In this document: piece by piece, positions 1 through 7,909 of the stretch | Position numbering within the stretch: position 1 is the stretch's first letter | Layout: every line of letters starts with the position of its first letter | Virus record (IMG/VR): IMGVR_UViG_3300048921_000054 | Coordinates: 1-41,618 of that record | Direction: 5' to 3' (one strand) | Origin: a virus | Length of the DNA: 41,618 nucleotides | Notes under the pieces: model-generated | Told to the model about the DNA's origin: nothing | Seen by the model: only the letters and a program-made list of their open reading frames with translations | Databases searched by the model: none | Position numbers and translations under genes: made by a program

Positions 1-1
1 T

Positions 2-49
2 GCGGCCGGTGCGGCACTCTTGCTACGTCTGTTCAGCCGTAAAAACTGA
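2..49 (+). CDS. C-terminus of an unidentified membrane protein (partial)
   Basis: An open frame enters from the left edge and ends with TGA at 47-49, giving 15 residues, AAGAALLLRLFSRKN. The tail is very hydrophobic and then basic (R..RK), as at the cytoplasmic end of a last membrane helix. An intrinsic terminator follows 20 bases later, which supports a real gene end. It could be a phage gene, for example a membrane-bound O-antigen modifying enzyme of the kind epsilon15-like phages carry near this end, or a host gene. Too little is visible to decide. Confidence 0.4.
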   Translation, partial: AAGAALLLRLFSRKN

Positions 50-68
50 AAGATGAGATAAAAGAAAA

Positions 69-103
69 GCGCCCGCAGCTATTCACTGCGGGCGCTTTTT
101 TAC
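69..103 (+). terminator. Intrinsic terminator after the left-edge gene
   Basis: An 11-bp perfect stem, AGCGCCCGCAG (69-79) with CTGCGGGCGCT (87-97), has a 7-nt loop and is followed by a run of T to about 102. An A-rich tract precedes the stem, so weak bidirectional use is possible, but the lysis genes on the minus strand stop at 216. About 110 bases between this hairpin and Rz1 hold no recognisable gene. Confidence 0.85.
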
Positions 104-215
104 GTCAGAAATATCAATGTCTTGTTATATACAGAGCGATTATATGATTGTTTTTGCTAATATTTTAATTTGCATCGTCACGTAATACCGTCACCCGTAC
201 CGTTCTGGGGTGAAG

Positions 216-497
216 TTAACCCGGTTTGGCGGTGGCACGGCAGGAATCAACAGCGGCATTCAGCTCTTTCTCGTAACCGATCCGCTGGTGGCGCTCAGCA
301 CGCAAAGCCCGCATCTGTTTATCGATGGAAGAACCGATCGGCAACCGGTCAACAGCGAAGGCTGGCGCTTCGATTGCACCAGGATCACATGGTACCTGCA
401 CCGGCACTTTCACTTCAACATAAACAGGGTCAGGAACAGCAGCGCGTCCGGCACAACCGGTCAGGACCACGGCCAGGGTTATCATTAGCCATTTCAT
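216..497 (-). CDS. Rz1: Rz1-like outer-membrane spanin lipoprotein
   Basis: A 93-residue protein. The start chosen at 497 gives MKWLMITLAVVLTGC, a type II signal peptide with lipobox LTGC (Cys15), so the mature protein would be a lipid-anchored outer-membrane spanin. The following segment is rich in Pro and Val (PDPVYVEVKVPVQVPCD), as in Rz1 proteins, and the rest is probably helical. The ATG overlaps the Rz stop codon as ATGA, so the two are translationally coupled; upstream in-frame starts inside Rz would give no signal peptide at the N-terminus. It would work with Rz to fuse inner and outer membranes in the last step of lysis. Confidence 0.8.
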   Translation of the reverse strand: MKWLMITLAVVLTGCAGRAAVPDPVYVEVKVPVQVPCDPGAIEAPAFAVDRLPIGSSIDKQMRALRAERHQRIGYEKELNAAVDSCRATAKPG

Positions 498-880
498 TTC
501 GCACGCTCCCGCGTAAGCTCGGCATCGAACGCAGAAGATGCTGCAGCGCAAACGTCAGGACTATCTACACGCTCCGACAACACATCGTTGGCTTTGTCGT
601 AATCATCTTTCGCAGATTTTCTGGCGGCGGCCACGTCATCCTTCGCCTTCTTCTCTCTATCCAAAGCAGCCTGCTGAAGCGCTGTGATTGCCGTATTCTG
701 AGAATGAATAGTGGCATCCGCCTGGCGCTTGAGGTTGCCGCAAGTTGTCAGCTTGTCGTTAAGCTTATCGATGGTTGGCTGGTAATGCCGTCCAGCCAGC
801 CATGCGCCGAGGCCAACAACAGCACTCAGCGCCAGCAGAACGACGATGATATAGACGATGCCTTTTACGGGGTTAGACAT
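494..880 (-). CDS. Rz: Rz-like inner-membrane spanin
   Basis: A 128-residue protein with an N-terminal membrane anchor (about residues 7-30) followed by a periplasmic helical domain rich in Ala, Lys, Asp and Glu, typical of the i-spanin coiled coil. It starts 16 bases before the endolysin stop and ends in the Rz1 start, completing the usual order holin, endolysin, Rz, Rz1. Family knowledge: i-spanin and o-spanin form a complex across the periplasm that disrupts the outer membrane. The assignment rests on architecture and position, because spanin sequences diverge strongly. Confidence 0.85.
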   Translation of the reverse strand: MSNPVKGIVYIIVVLLALSAVVGLGAWLAGRHYQPTIDKLNDKLTTCGNLKRQADATIHSQNTAITALQQAALDREKKAKDDVAAARKSAKDDYDKANDVLSERVDSPDVCAAASSAFDAELTRERAK

Positions 881-1380
881 AATTCCTTCTCCTTATCGCG
901 GCGAGTGACCAGACCGGGCAATACCTTGCCGTCGGCGTGTACCCAGCGCGGGAACTGATTGCACCCATCAGTGATCCGGCCCTGCCTGAACATCCAGAAC
1001 ATCGTGGACTTCTGCATCGCCGGACAGCCCATGTTAAACGTCACGCTAACGGCAGCATCAAATGCCCCCTGTTTCAGCTTCTCCCCGTCGGCGTACCGGT
1101 TAACGCACTTCTCCGCATCGAGGATGTTCCTTTCCCAGTCAGCGGCGATCTGCGCATCACTCTTGCGGACGCCAGGCTTAACGCCATGCGTGTTGCCCAC
1201 GCCGTCAGTCCAGACATCTGCCGGGCATTTGTACGGGTCACGCTGGCAGGATTCCGCATTACCGATCAGTTCCAGCCCCGGCTCGCTGGTTCTGACCTGC
1301 CCGCTGGCCACCACCATTGCGATGATTGCCGCGACAGAACAGATGGCACCGGCTTTACCGGCTTTCCTGATGGCGCTCAT
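865..1380 (-). CDS. SAR endolysin, glycoside hydrolase 24 lysozyme, P1 Lyz-like
   Basis: A 171-residue muramidase. Residues 11-27 form a weakly hydrophobic Ala/Gly/Ser-rich signal-anchor-release segment. The catalytic triad fits the family spacing E-x8-(D/C)-x5-T: Glu43, Cys52 and Thr58. Cys14 in the SAR segment, Cys45 and Cys52 match the layout known for phage P1 Lyz (Cys13, Cys44, Cys51). There the catalytic Cys is caged by a disulfide while the enzyme is membrane-tethered and freed by exchange with the SAR Cys after release. I infer the same activation here. The start overlaps the holin stop (ATGA) and the end overlaps Rz by 16 bases. Confidence 0.88.
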   Translation of the reverse strand: MSAIRKAGKAGAICSVAAIIAMVVASGQVRTSEPGLELIGNAESCQRDPYKCPADVWTDGVGNTHGVKPGVRKSDAQIAADWERNILDAEKCVNRYADGEKLKQGAFDAAVSVTFNMGCPAMQKSTMFWMFRQGRITDGCNQFPRWVHADGKVLPGLVTRRDKEKELCLTP

Positions 1381-1697
1381 GCGTCGTTACTCGCACGTTG
1401 CAGGGCTTCGTGAACTATCTCAATTGCGGCGGGAGGTTTTGCGGGGTCATAATTTCTGAGGAATTCGGCATACAAATCTGTGCGCCTTTTCTCATCAGCA
1501 ATGGACGCCAATTTTGCAGCCTTGTTAATGCGATAAGTGCGGATGGTATAGATGGCACCGACGACGGTCCCGATAATGAAGGTGTAATCCTGAAGTGAAA
1601 GAAGTGCTGTTCCGGCGGTAACTGTGGCCCAGAGATAGGTGATCCAGCTCCCGACGGTGTTTAATGCGTTTTGTATCCAGTTCTGAACTTGGTTCAT
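1377..1697 (-). CDS. Holin, class II, possibly a pinholin
   Basis: A 106-residue protein with two predicted membrane helices, about residues 16-35 (GSWITYLWATVTAGTALLSL) and 38-55 (YTFIIGTVVGAIYTIRTY), followed by a charged helical tail with many Lys, Arg and Glu. It lies directly upstream of the SAR endolysin and is coupled to it by an ATGA overlap. Holins set the time of lysis by permeabilising the inner membrane. Because SAR endolysins are exported by the Sec system, the partner needs only to depolarise the membrane, so a small-pore pinholin is plausible but not shown by the sequence. Confidence 0.8.
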   Translation of the reverse strand: MNQVQNWIQNALNTVGSWITYLWATVTAGTALLSLQDYTFIIGTVVGAIYTIRTYRINKAAKLASIADEKRRTDLYAEFLRNYDPAKPPAAIEIVHEALQRASNDA

Positions 1698-1775
1698 GAT
1701 GCAGCCCCTTTGGAGTAGGTTGCATCATGATACACAATAATTCACATACGGATAAAAATTACCTTCACAGGTTGT

Positions 1776-2033
1776 TTACGAATCCAGTAGGGAGATCAGT
1801 TCTTCAATGATTAAGTTCTGCTCAGCAGAATTTCCTGCCGCCATCACGAACCGCTCTTGAATGCTTAAAACGGTTTCATCAAGTGAGTCATCACATAGAA
1901 GAACTGCATCAACGATAAACTTATCACGCCTTTCCATCTGTTCTTTTGTGATTTCAAGACCAGATATCCCAGCGTAATAATCAAGAATACCCCTGTATAA
2001 CATATCTGCATCTTTAGATTGTGTGCCTTGCAT
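1776..2033 (-). CDS. Small acidic protein of unknown function downstream of the tail spike
   Basis: 85 residues from the ATG at 2033, one base after the tail spike stop, so probably co-translated with it. The protein is acidic and apparently all-helical, ending in a Glu/Leu-rich tail (IIEELISLLDS), without membrane segments or known motifs. The DNA is AT-rich like the distal tail spike, suggesting that the two moved together as a host-range module. By position it could be a spike chaperone or assembly factor, but I do not recognise the family. Confidence 0.6.
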   Translation of the reverse strand: MQGTQSKDADMLYRGILDYYAGISGLEITKEQMERRDKFIVDAVLLCDDSLDETVLSIQERFVMAAGNSAEQNLIIEELISLLDS

Positions 2034-2034
2034 T

Positions 2035-4248
2035 TCATTCTCCCCAGAACCCGATACGGGCCTCTTTAACATAGTTGTTTATGACATTATTAGTCGCCGT
2101 AATGTATAGCTCCAAAGCATTAGCAAGGCCGTGATTTGTGTCGGCCGATAATATATATCCTGGAGAAGATCCACTGACTTGCGCTACGAGGTTTGTATCA
2201 ACAAGAGTATCTGATGCTGATACTTTGCCATTAGTCATCTCAACGTAAGGCGCCTCTCCAAGGTTTCCGTCAAATGCAAGCATTCTGCGAACACTGATTG
2301 CCATCGTAGACCCGGCAGTCATAGAGCCAGCATTGAACGTCAAAAACATACGGACATCATTGATGGCTTTCATTGTTGCAGGAAGCTGATAAGAGAACGA
2401 TAAATTCACCCCAGCCTTGGTGCCTATTGTTTTCGATGATGTTACTGATGACGTATCTGCACGATCGTTTAACAGCATGTCAGCAGGCCGCAAATATGCA
2501 TACTGATAACGCCACCCTTTGACATTGTTTAGTGTAAGAAAAGAAGATGGGAAATTAGATCCACCGAAAACCATTGATTTAGGTGTAAAATTAAACGTGT
2601 TATCTGAGGCGTTATTGTTTCCAAAAAATACGTCCCCGATGCAATTAATAGCAGATATGTTATCAACAACAGCATATTTAGCGCGAGTAGAAAACGCATA
2701 GTCGCAATTGTTTGCATATATATCTGCTATATGATTAGGTTTCGCAGGGTCGTTAAAAGAAGAATCTGTGTAATAAGTTGATAATGCTGAAACAGCATTG
2801 CCAACATGTATGTTTTTTGCCGAGGTGCCCTTTGCATTATTAATCAGCCCACCTTCAGATGAAGCGGTTCGCCCTAAATCAAGAATAGTAATGTTGTAAA
2901 AATGACAATCCTCTACGTAGTTGGTAGCGAAACCAGATCCGTTAGGTGTTCCAGCCGTAAGAGGATTTATTTGAACAACGTCGTGTATAGTACAGCCGGT
3001 TGAGTTGGAAGCAAATCCCACCGAGTAAAACGTCTTAACCAAATCCCCAGTATTCACTACTAAGTTATAGGCATGGCAATTATGGTTAGAAGGCGTTTCT
3101 GGTGAACCATCTGAACCCATACCGATAGCCTGAGTCCATCCGTCAAATGTCAAGTCATAAGCATAACTGTCTACAGCATTAACAAAATTAACAGCATACC
3201 CACCGTTACCACCACCAATTGTATGCTGCGCCGTAAGATGCCCATTATGAACACGACAGTTTTTTGCTTCTCTAAAAGATGGGTTGTCGCGAAGATATTG
3301 TTTTAAAGCTGGGTTTACATAAGAAGTGTTGATTGTTGTCGCTGCCGGATAAGTTCCTGCAGAATAAGCGTCTAAGGCTTTTTCACGATTAGCCTCATAG
3401 CTCGAACCAATAACAATTCCTCCCCTGCCAATATTAAAAATAGGGTTAAGGAAAACTAATGTTGAGCCACATAAATCAAGTTCGGTGTTATCACGAAGGA
3501 AAATTGGATAATCCAGATAATATACCCCTCCGCGCAGAGTTACCTTACCACCACCCCTATTATAAATAGCCGTCAGAGCCTTCTGGAATGCATAAGAGTT
3601 AGTATGTGCATCTGAAATACCACCACCAGCCTTTGCCCCAAAATCTTCAACACTAAGCGAATCGCGCATCTTTTCCTGGAATGTGCGATAAATAGCCCCA
3701 ACTCCAGTTTGAATAAACCAACCGAAACCACCAACAACTCCAGCAATCATCTTCTCTACATATGAAACCATGCTGCGATTATTGACGGCGTCCTGCTGAT
3801 TTATCGGATCTGCTAGATTAGCAATGCGATATTGTTTTGCGTCGTAAAATTTAGACTTAACTGTAGGGCGACGTAGTGACAAACCGAACCACGTGGCAAC
3901 CTGCTGAATGATCATTGTCAGGTAGTCGAAAGCATCCTCATGAACTTCAGCGAAGAACGTACCCTGATTGCGTAAATCCGTTTCCTGCACAATAGCCAGA
4001 TCGCGCTCAATCACCAAAGAATAACCGTTCGGAAGTGCCTGAGGCAGGACAACAGACCCACCATTGTATGAACCAGACCCTGTGACTGTGTAATCAGTCC
4101 CGAGCGTGAGAACCGTCTCAACTTCCTGAAGGTCAATCCGTGTGACTGTTAGGTTTGCTGAATTTAGTATGCGAAATGTGTAAGGGAAAACGGTGGTAAC
4201 TCCATTCCCCGTGTATGCGGCTTGGTTAACCTCAGTTGAAACAGTCAT
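2035..4248 (-). CDS. Tail spike with beta-helix receptor-binding or polysaccharide-degrading domain
   Basis: 737 residues. Residues 1-150 form an N-terminal virion-attachment domain of the type seen in podovirus tail fibres and spikes (TEVNQAAYTGNGVTTVFPYT at the N-terminus). From about residue 199 (SVEDFGAKAGGG, then GGGKVTLRGGVYYL) the sequence has the pattern of a right-handed parallel beta-helix of the pectate-lyase type, which in phages binds and cleaves O-antigen or capsule. The C-terminal 150 residues look like a trimerisation or carbohydrate-binding module. The enzyme specificity cannot be read. The distal two-thirds is AT-rich compared with the virion operon, as expected for exchange of the receptor-binding part. 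Confidence 0.85.
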   Translation of the reverse strand: MTVSTEVNQAAYTGNGVTTVFPYTFRILNSANLTVTRIDLQEVETVLTLGTDYTVTGSGSYNGGSVVLPQALPNGYSLVIERDLAIVQETDLRNQGTFFAEVHEDAFDYLTMIIQQVATWFGLSLRRPTVKSKFYDAKQYRIANLADPINQQDAVNNRSMVSYVEKMIAGVVGGFGWFIQTGVGAIYRTFQEKMRDSLSVEDFGAKAGGGISDAHTNSYAFQKALTAIYNRGGGKVTLRGGVYYLDYPIFLRDNTELDLCGSTLVFLNPIFNIGRGGIVIGSSYEANREKALDAYSAGTYPAATTINTSYVNPALKQYLRDNPSFREAKNCRVHNGHLTAQHTIGGGNGGYAVNFVNAVDSYAYDLTFDGWTQAIGMGSDGSPETPSNHNCHAYNLVVNTGDLVKTFYSVGFASNSTGCTIHDVVQINPLTAGTPNGSGFATNYVEDCHFYNITILDLGRTASSEGGLINNAKGTSAKNIHVGNAVSALSTYYTDSSFNDPAKPNHIADIYANNCDYAFSTRAKYAVVDNISAINCIGDVFFGNNNASDNTFNFTPKSMVFGGSNFPSSFLTLNNVKGWRYQYAYLRPADMLLNDRADTSSVTSSKTIGTKAGVNLSFSYQLPATMKAINDVRMFLTFNAGSMTAGSTMAISVRRMLAFDGNLGEAPYVEMTNGKVSASDTLVDTNLVAQVSGSSPGYILSADTNHGLANALELYITATNNVINNYVKEARIGFWGE

Positions 4249-4298
4249 GGCGCGGCTCCGCGTTGGTGGTTATCCGCTCATCTTACCGCCTATTTATC

Positions 4299-4326
4299 CC
4301 TATATGAATTTTAATTACCCATGCAA
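4299..4326 (-). promoter_or_regulatory. Candidate promoter for the tail spike gene
   Basis: On the minus strand TTGCAT (4326-4321) and TATAGG (4304-4299) are separated by 16 bases, about 50 bases upstream of the spike start. Neither box is a strong match. A separate promoter is needed if the virion operon ends at the terminator at 4958-4975. The nearest operator lies about 10 bases upstream of the -35 box. Confidence 0.4.
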
Positions 4327-4335
4327 ATAATAATT

Positions 4336-4352
4336 ATTACCATATAGGTAAT
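4336..4352. promoter_or_regulatory. Repressor operator O1, ATTACC-ATATA-GGTAAT
   Basis: This is an inverted repeat with perfect 6-base arms and a 5-base spacer, matching the phage-wide consensus RTTACC-N5-GGTAAC. It lies between the minus-strand tail spike and the plus-strand gene at 4443, so it could control either or both. Confidence 0.65.
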
Positions 4353-4442
4353 TTTTTAATTACGTGCATTTCACCTCATTCCATAAATTTGGATTATGAT
4401 ATATGTATATATAGCCAGTATTCTTAATGGGGTTAAAAAGCA

Positions 4443-4712
4443 ATGCGCTCTGGAGAATTTAAAGAATATCACTACCCTTGCACAGATTCGTATTCAGAAC
4501 AGATACATACAAATAAAGGGGTCGCATCATTAAAAGAAGGTTCGAAAATTGAAAGCTTGCTTTTGCAGTTGCACGATCAAGGGCACGACATCTCTGGAGC
4601 AATGACAGAACTGAAAGCGCTACTGAACTATGTCACCAGCAATCAGGGAACAATGCGGGATATTGAGACGCACCTCACCTATTTGCTGCAAAAGGCGCGA
4701 AGCGAGATATGA
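4443..4712 (+). CDS. Unknown accessory protein on the strand opposite to the late genes
   Basis: 89 residues, starting at ATG 4443 behind a purine-rich stretch (ggggttaaaaagc). It contains the segment GSKIESLLLQLHDQGHDISG and an otherwise helical sequence with no membrane segment or motif I know. It sits in AT-rich DNA between the ejection-protein operon and the tail spike, transcribed against both. This is the typical situation of a moron, a gene expressed from the prophage independently of the lytic programme. A -10-like TATGAT or TATATA lies at 4395-4411 without a clear -35. Function unknown. Confidence 0.6.
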   Translation: MRSGEFKEYHYPCTDSYSEQIHTNKGVASLKEGSKIESLLLQLHDQGHDISGAMTELKALLNYVTSNQGTMRDIETHLTYLLQKARSEI

Positions 4713-4751
4713 TTTCTCTTTGAGAATTTAACTTAAGAGAATACTTTTGAT

Positions 4752-4769
4752 AGGCTACATTTGTGGCCT
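4752..4769 (+). other. Hairpin between the two plus-strand accessory genes
   Basis: AGGCTAC (4752-4758) pairs with GTGGCCT (4763-4769), one G-U pair, around a 4-base loop. No T-run follows, so it is more likely a processing or translation-control element in the leader of the small secreted protein than a terminator. Confidence 0.35.
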
Positions 4770-4789
4770 TAACTACACACAGGTATTAC

Positions 4790-4951
4790 ATGAAAAAAAT
4801 ATTCGCAATGCTTCTGGTCACTCTTTCTCTCGGCGCATCCGTACAAGCATTTGCCGGTAACTGCCAGCATGATGGTGACACGGCATCAGATGGGTCAATT
4901 TGTGGCGGACGTTCAGAGGATTCCCGCGAAGGTGGTAAAGGGATTCGTTAA
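4790..4951 (+). CDS. Small secreted protein with a C-x3-DG...CGGR motif
   Basis: 53 residues from ATG 4790, chosen because it gives a clean Sec signal peptide (MKKIFAMLLVTLSLGASVQA, cleavage near AFA). The GTG at 4763 would put nine residues in front of it. The mature part of about 30 residues is polar and Gly-rich, with two cysteines in CQHDGDTASDGSICGGRSED that could form one disulfide in the periplasm. Similar tiny secreted proteins with this motif occur in enterobacteria and their prophages with no assigned role. A 7-bp hairpin at 4752-4769 separates it from the gene at 4443. Confidence 0.65.
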   Translation: MKKIFAMLLVTLSLGASVQAFAGNCQHDGDTASDGSICGGRSEDSREGGKGIR

Positions 4952-4952
4952 T

Positions 4953-4975
4953 AAAAAAGCCCCACGGATGGGGCT
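4953..4975 (-). terminator. Intrinsic terminator of the virion operon
   Basis: On the minus strand the stem AGCCCCA/TGGGGCT (4975-4969 with 4964-4958, loop TCCG) is followed by TTTTTTATT. It begins at the stop codon of the membrane protein gene at 4974 and would end the long transcript from the terminase and structural genes. The plus-strand reading has no T-run after the stem. Confidence 0.85.
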
Positions 4976-5147
4976 ATGAAATTGCGTAAACAGCGAGGTT
5001 GGCAACAATAACGAAAGCAATTATAGCTGCCAATATTCTGCATCTTGTGCCAACTGATGCCAGTTTTATTAACAGCCAGATGATGACCGTCGCAGCCGCT
5101 ACAACTCCGATAAACCACGCAGCCATAATCAGTAAATGTTCAATCAT
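4974..5147 (-). CDS. Small membrane protein with two helices, end of the virion operon
   Basis: 57 residues starting MIEHLLIMAAWF. The start at 5147 overlaps the stop of the preceding 921-residue gene as ATGA; longer forms would begin inside that gene. Two membrane helices are evident (about 4-25 and 36-55), with a short basic loop containing TRC between them. It is the last gene before the terminator. Position and topology would fit a virion, superinfection or lysis accessory protein, but I know no family. Confidence 0.6.
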   Translation of the reverse strand: MIEHLLIMAAWFIGVVAAATVIIWLLIKLASVGTRCRILAAIIAFVIVANLAVYAIS

Positions 5148-7909
5148 TCCCCTACCGCCTTTCCTAAATCTGGCGCTCTGCGCGGCGAAGTATCCCCCGG
5201 CTCCCACCAACTGGTTACGTCATACTGACGCTCCGCTCTGTCTTTTGCCCGGTCATTATAACCAGGGTTCGCCATTTCTTGCAGTTGTTGCAGAATAAGA
5301 TGATTGAATGCGGCCTTGGTGTACCACAGGTTAGCAAAAGGGATCACCATGCGGGCCGTGTTAATGGCATCAGCACCGAATGATGTCTCTTCTCCCATCA
5401 GCGCCTTCTGAGGGTTGGTGATTGCCAGCTTCATCAACTGCTCAGCAAAGCCGAGAACAGGACCGCCCAGCGTTGCGGCGATACTCGATCCATATTGCGT
5501 ATGGTCTTGGAACAGAAAGTCACCATAGATGCCGAATGACCCCCCTTTCAGTAAAGCCTGAATCCATGATTTACCCGTCGTCATATCGATCGGGTCATTA
5601 CCGGTTAGCAGAGCGTTCATCTGGTTTGCAAACATCCCGGCAATGGTCGTCCCGCCGATATACGCGGCGAGGAATTTTATTGCAGGCACCGTATCCAGAT
5701 CCCGGGATCGGGTGACCAACTGACGGAAACCTGCGAAAGGCGTAGTTTTGAAAAGCATCGCTGACTTCAGCAACTCCCCAGCCGTCTCGCGCTCAAACGT
5801 ATCGATGCCTGTGGCTGTGGTGACTGCGCTGGTCATCTCGCCGTGAGTAATGCCCAGCAACTTCTGTGCGGCTTCTGCCTTGGCGTTCCTGATCAGCCGG
5901 TTGATGGTTTGCTCTGCCTCAGCATCGAATGCTTCAGACAGGGATTTTCTGCGCGTATCCGGCATTTCGCCCATTTCTGCCAGTGCGTTTTTTGCACCAG
6001 CACGGATGCTGTCTATACGGTCGGCCAGAATTTCACGCACCTTTGCTTCCGGGACAGCGTAAATACCGTCAGGTGTCATGCCCATTGCGCCGCTGGTATT
6101 GAGCGGTCGCAGTTCTGCGGCATTCATGATCGCCCAGTCTTCCTGAGTCCAGCCCTTATTCGCGAGCACCGTTTTGTCAGACGCCTTCAGAGAATCCAGC
6201 GTTGGATATTTACGTGACATGTCACCAATGTTTTTATACATCAGCAAACCGAACGAAGCTTTGTTTGCCCGGTCCATTGCAATAAGACCTGACCACTTCA
6301 GGGTTTTCTCAGCGAACCAGCCAGTGATGCCGCGAGACAGGTCGAAACCGCCCATCTTGCTGACGACAGCCGCGTGCGAGTCCACCAGCAGGCCAAGATC
6401 AGCAGCAGCACGCTTTGCATCACCACTGAACAGTAACTTGATGGTGCTGGCCGACAGACGCATCCCTTTGCTGTCAAAACCCAATGCCATCGCGTTGGCG
6501 CGCATGATCCCCTGATCGCTGGCTGCCGTCCAAACTGAAGTACCGAGCATGGCTGATGTCATCAGGTTACGCAGGCCGCCAATGGCCGAAGAGAACACGC
6601 CGGAGTTCTGCACACCATTCAGGCCTGCCATTGAGTTAAACATGCGCTCAACCATATTGCGCTGCGCCTGCATATCAGAAACAGATTTACCACCGCCCTC
6701 GCTGGAAACTGATTTGCTATACAGGCGATCGGCTATCAATTTAAAGTTGGCTGTACTGTCCGGGCCGAATGCCTTCACCACACCCAGATCCCGCGACGCA
6801 GATTGCAGGTGAGATAACATCACACCCGCCACCGGCTGCGCTGTGTAGCGTTCCATATAATTGAAATGGCTGGTGGCATCTTTAAAGGCCATGACACGAC
6901 TTTGAGAACCACGGTTTTTAATCCCGCCGCTGCCCATGTACGCGCCTGGCTCAATTTTGTTGGCGCCATCGGTGGACTTGGTTTCATAAATGGCCGCCAG
7001 TGCTTCACGGTATTCCGCATCGTTCATCGGCGAACCATCCTGGTTCACGTACTGCGTGCGATCCTGTGTGTCGTATACATCGTCAATCCACTTACGGCGT
7101 GCAAACTCTGCTGGCGGCATACGGCCTGACACAATAGCAGCAGTACGCTCTGAAACTGGCAAGGTGGCAAGCCATTCATCTCTGCCAGCAGCACGGATCA
7201 GGTCAGCATCATCAACGTATGGGAGGTTCCAGTCATCACGCAGGCCAATATCAAACCCGTTATCGTTCATCTCCTGACGCGAGCGGCTGGTGACGTCGCT
7301 CCAGATCTTGGCGATTTTCTTCGCTGGCGCGTTGCCAGTGTCTTCACCGTAAATCTCTTTCAGCAAATGCAACTGACTGGATTTGGCTACAGTCTGGTCA
7401 AACGGGTTACGGAATCTCTGCTGACTTAGCGCCTGTGACTGTTGGAAGAACTTCTGCACTTCCGGCCCTGCCGCTGTCATCTCTGCACTGAGTTGGCGGC
7501 TCCAGTCCTGATAGGCACCATTCGCAAGTTCTTCAGCAGAGGTGATGTCTAATTCTTTTCCATTCCACGTTTTACGCCCGGCGAAAATAAACTGTGACAG
7601 GTTCTCCGGAGTTTGCTCATTAGCCGGAAAACTATCATTCAGCTTTTTCGTGATGTTCGTGATGGCAATGGCGTTCTGTGCCAGACGCTGGCGCTTTTTG
7701 TACACCTCATGCACAACGCGCTGGGCAGCCAGGTCAGCAGCCTCTTTATATGTCTGTGCATCCGGGATACCAGACTTACCGGCCTTTGCATTGTTGCGGC
7801 TAACCTGCCGAACAGCATCCTTAATGCGGTCCTCAATATTTTTAATCTCGTCTGATTTAGGCAGGCGGCCGAGCGTGTTGGCGATGGCATCAATACAGGC
7901 TGATTTCAT
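5144..7909 (-). CDS. Large internal virion (ejection) protein, last of three
   Basis: 921 residues, the third of three consecutive very large genes between the tail tube proteins and the tail spike, the position of T7 gp14-16 and the internal proteins of epsilon15-like phages. It is largely helical with long amphipathic stretches, and residues from about 700 contain Gly/Ala-rich hydrophobic segments (FLAAYIGGTTIAGMFANQMN) that could enter the host membrane. I see no catalytic motif. Inferred role: carried in the capsid and ejected to form the DNA channel through the cell envelope. It overlaps the upstream gene by TAATG and the downstream small membrane gene by ATGA. Confidence 0.7.
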   Translation of the reverse strand: MKSACIDAIANTLGRLPKSDEIKNIEDRIKDAVRQVSRNNAKAGKSGIPDAQTYKEAADLAAQRVVHEVYKKRQRLAQNAIAITNITKKLNDSFPANEQTPENLSQFIFAGRKTWNGKELDITSAEELANGAYQDWSRQLSAEMTAAGPEVQKFFQQSQALSQQRFRNPFDQTVAKSSQLHLLKEIYGEDTGNAPAKKIAKIWSDVTSRSRQEMNDNGFDIGLRDDWNLPYVDDADLIRAAGRDEWLATLPVSERTAAIVSGRMPPAEFARRKWIDDVYDTQDRTQYVNQDGSPMNDAEYREALAAIYETKSTDGANKIEPGAYMGSGGIKNRGSQSRVMAFKDATSHFNYMERYTAQPVAGVMLSHLQSASRDLGVVKAFGPDSTANFKLIADRLYSKSVSSEGGGKSVSDMQAQRNMVERMFNSMAGLNGVQNSGVFSSAIGGLRNLMTSAMLGTSVWTAASDQGIMRANAMALGFDSKGMRLSASTIKLLFSGDAKRAAADLGLLVDSHAAVVSKMGGFDLSRGITGWFAEKTLKWSGLIAMDRANKASFGLLMYKNIGDMSRKYPTLDSLKASDKTVLANKGWTQEDWAIMNAAELRPLNTSGAMGMTPDGIYAVPEAKVREILADRIDSIRAGAKNALAEMGEMPDTRRKSLSEAFDAEAEQTINRLIRNAKAEAAQKLLGITHGEMTSAVTTATGIDTFERETAGELLKSAMLFKTTPFAGFRQLVTRSRDLDTVPAIKFLAAYIGGTTIAGMFANQMNALLTGNDPIDMTTGKSWIQALLKGGSFGIYGDFLFQDHTQYGSSIAATLGGPVLGFAEQLMKLAITNPQKALMGEETSFGADAINTARMVIPFANLWYTKAAFNHLILQQLQEMANPGYNDRAKDRAERQYDVTSWWEPGDTSPRRAPDLGKAVGE

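Noticed and set aside
170-958. 262-codon open frame on the plus strand opposite the lysis genes
   Set aside because: It is the antisense of Rz1, Rz and the endolysin, has no start signal, and its product is low-complexity and rich in Arg, His and Gln; a shadow of real genes.
2035-4248. Possible diversity-generating retroelement, as in BPP-1
   Set aside because: Although head genes resemble BPP-1, no reverse transcriptase gene, template repeat or variable repeat was seen near the tail spike.
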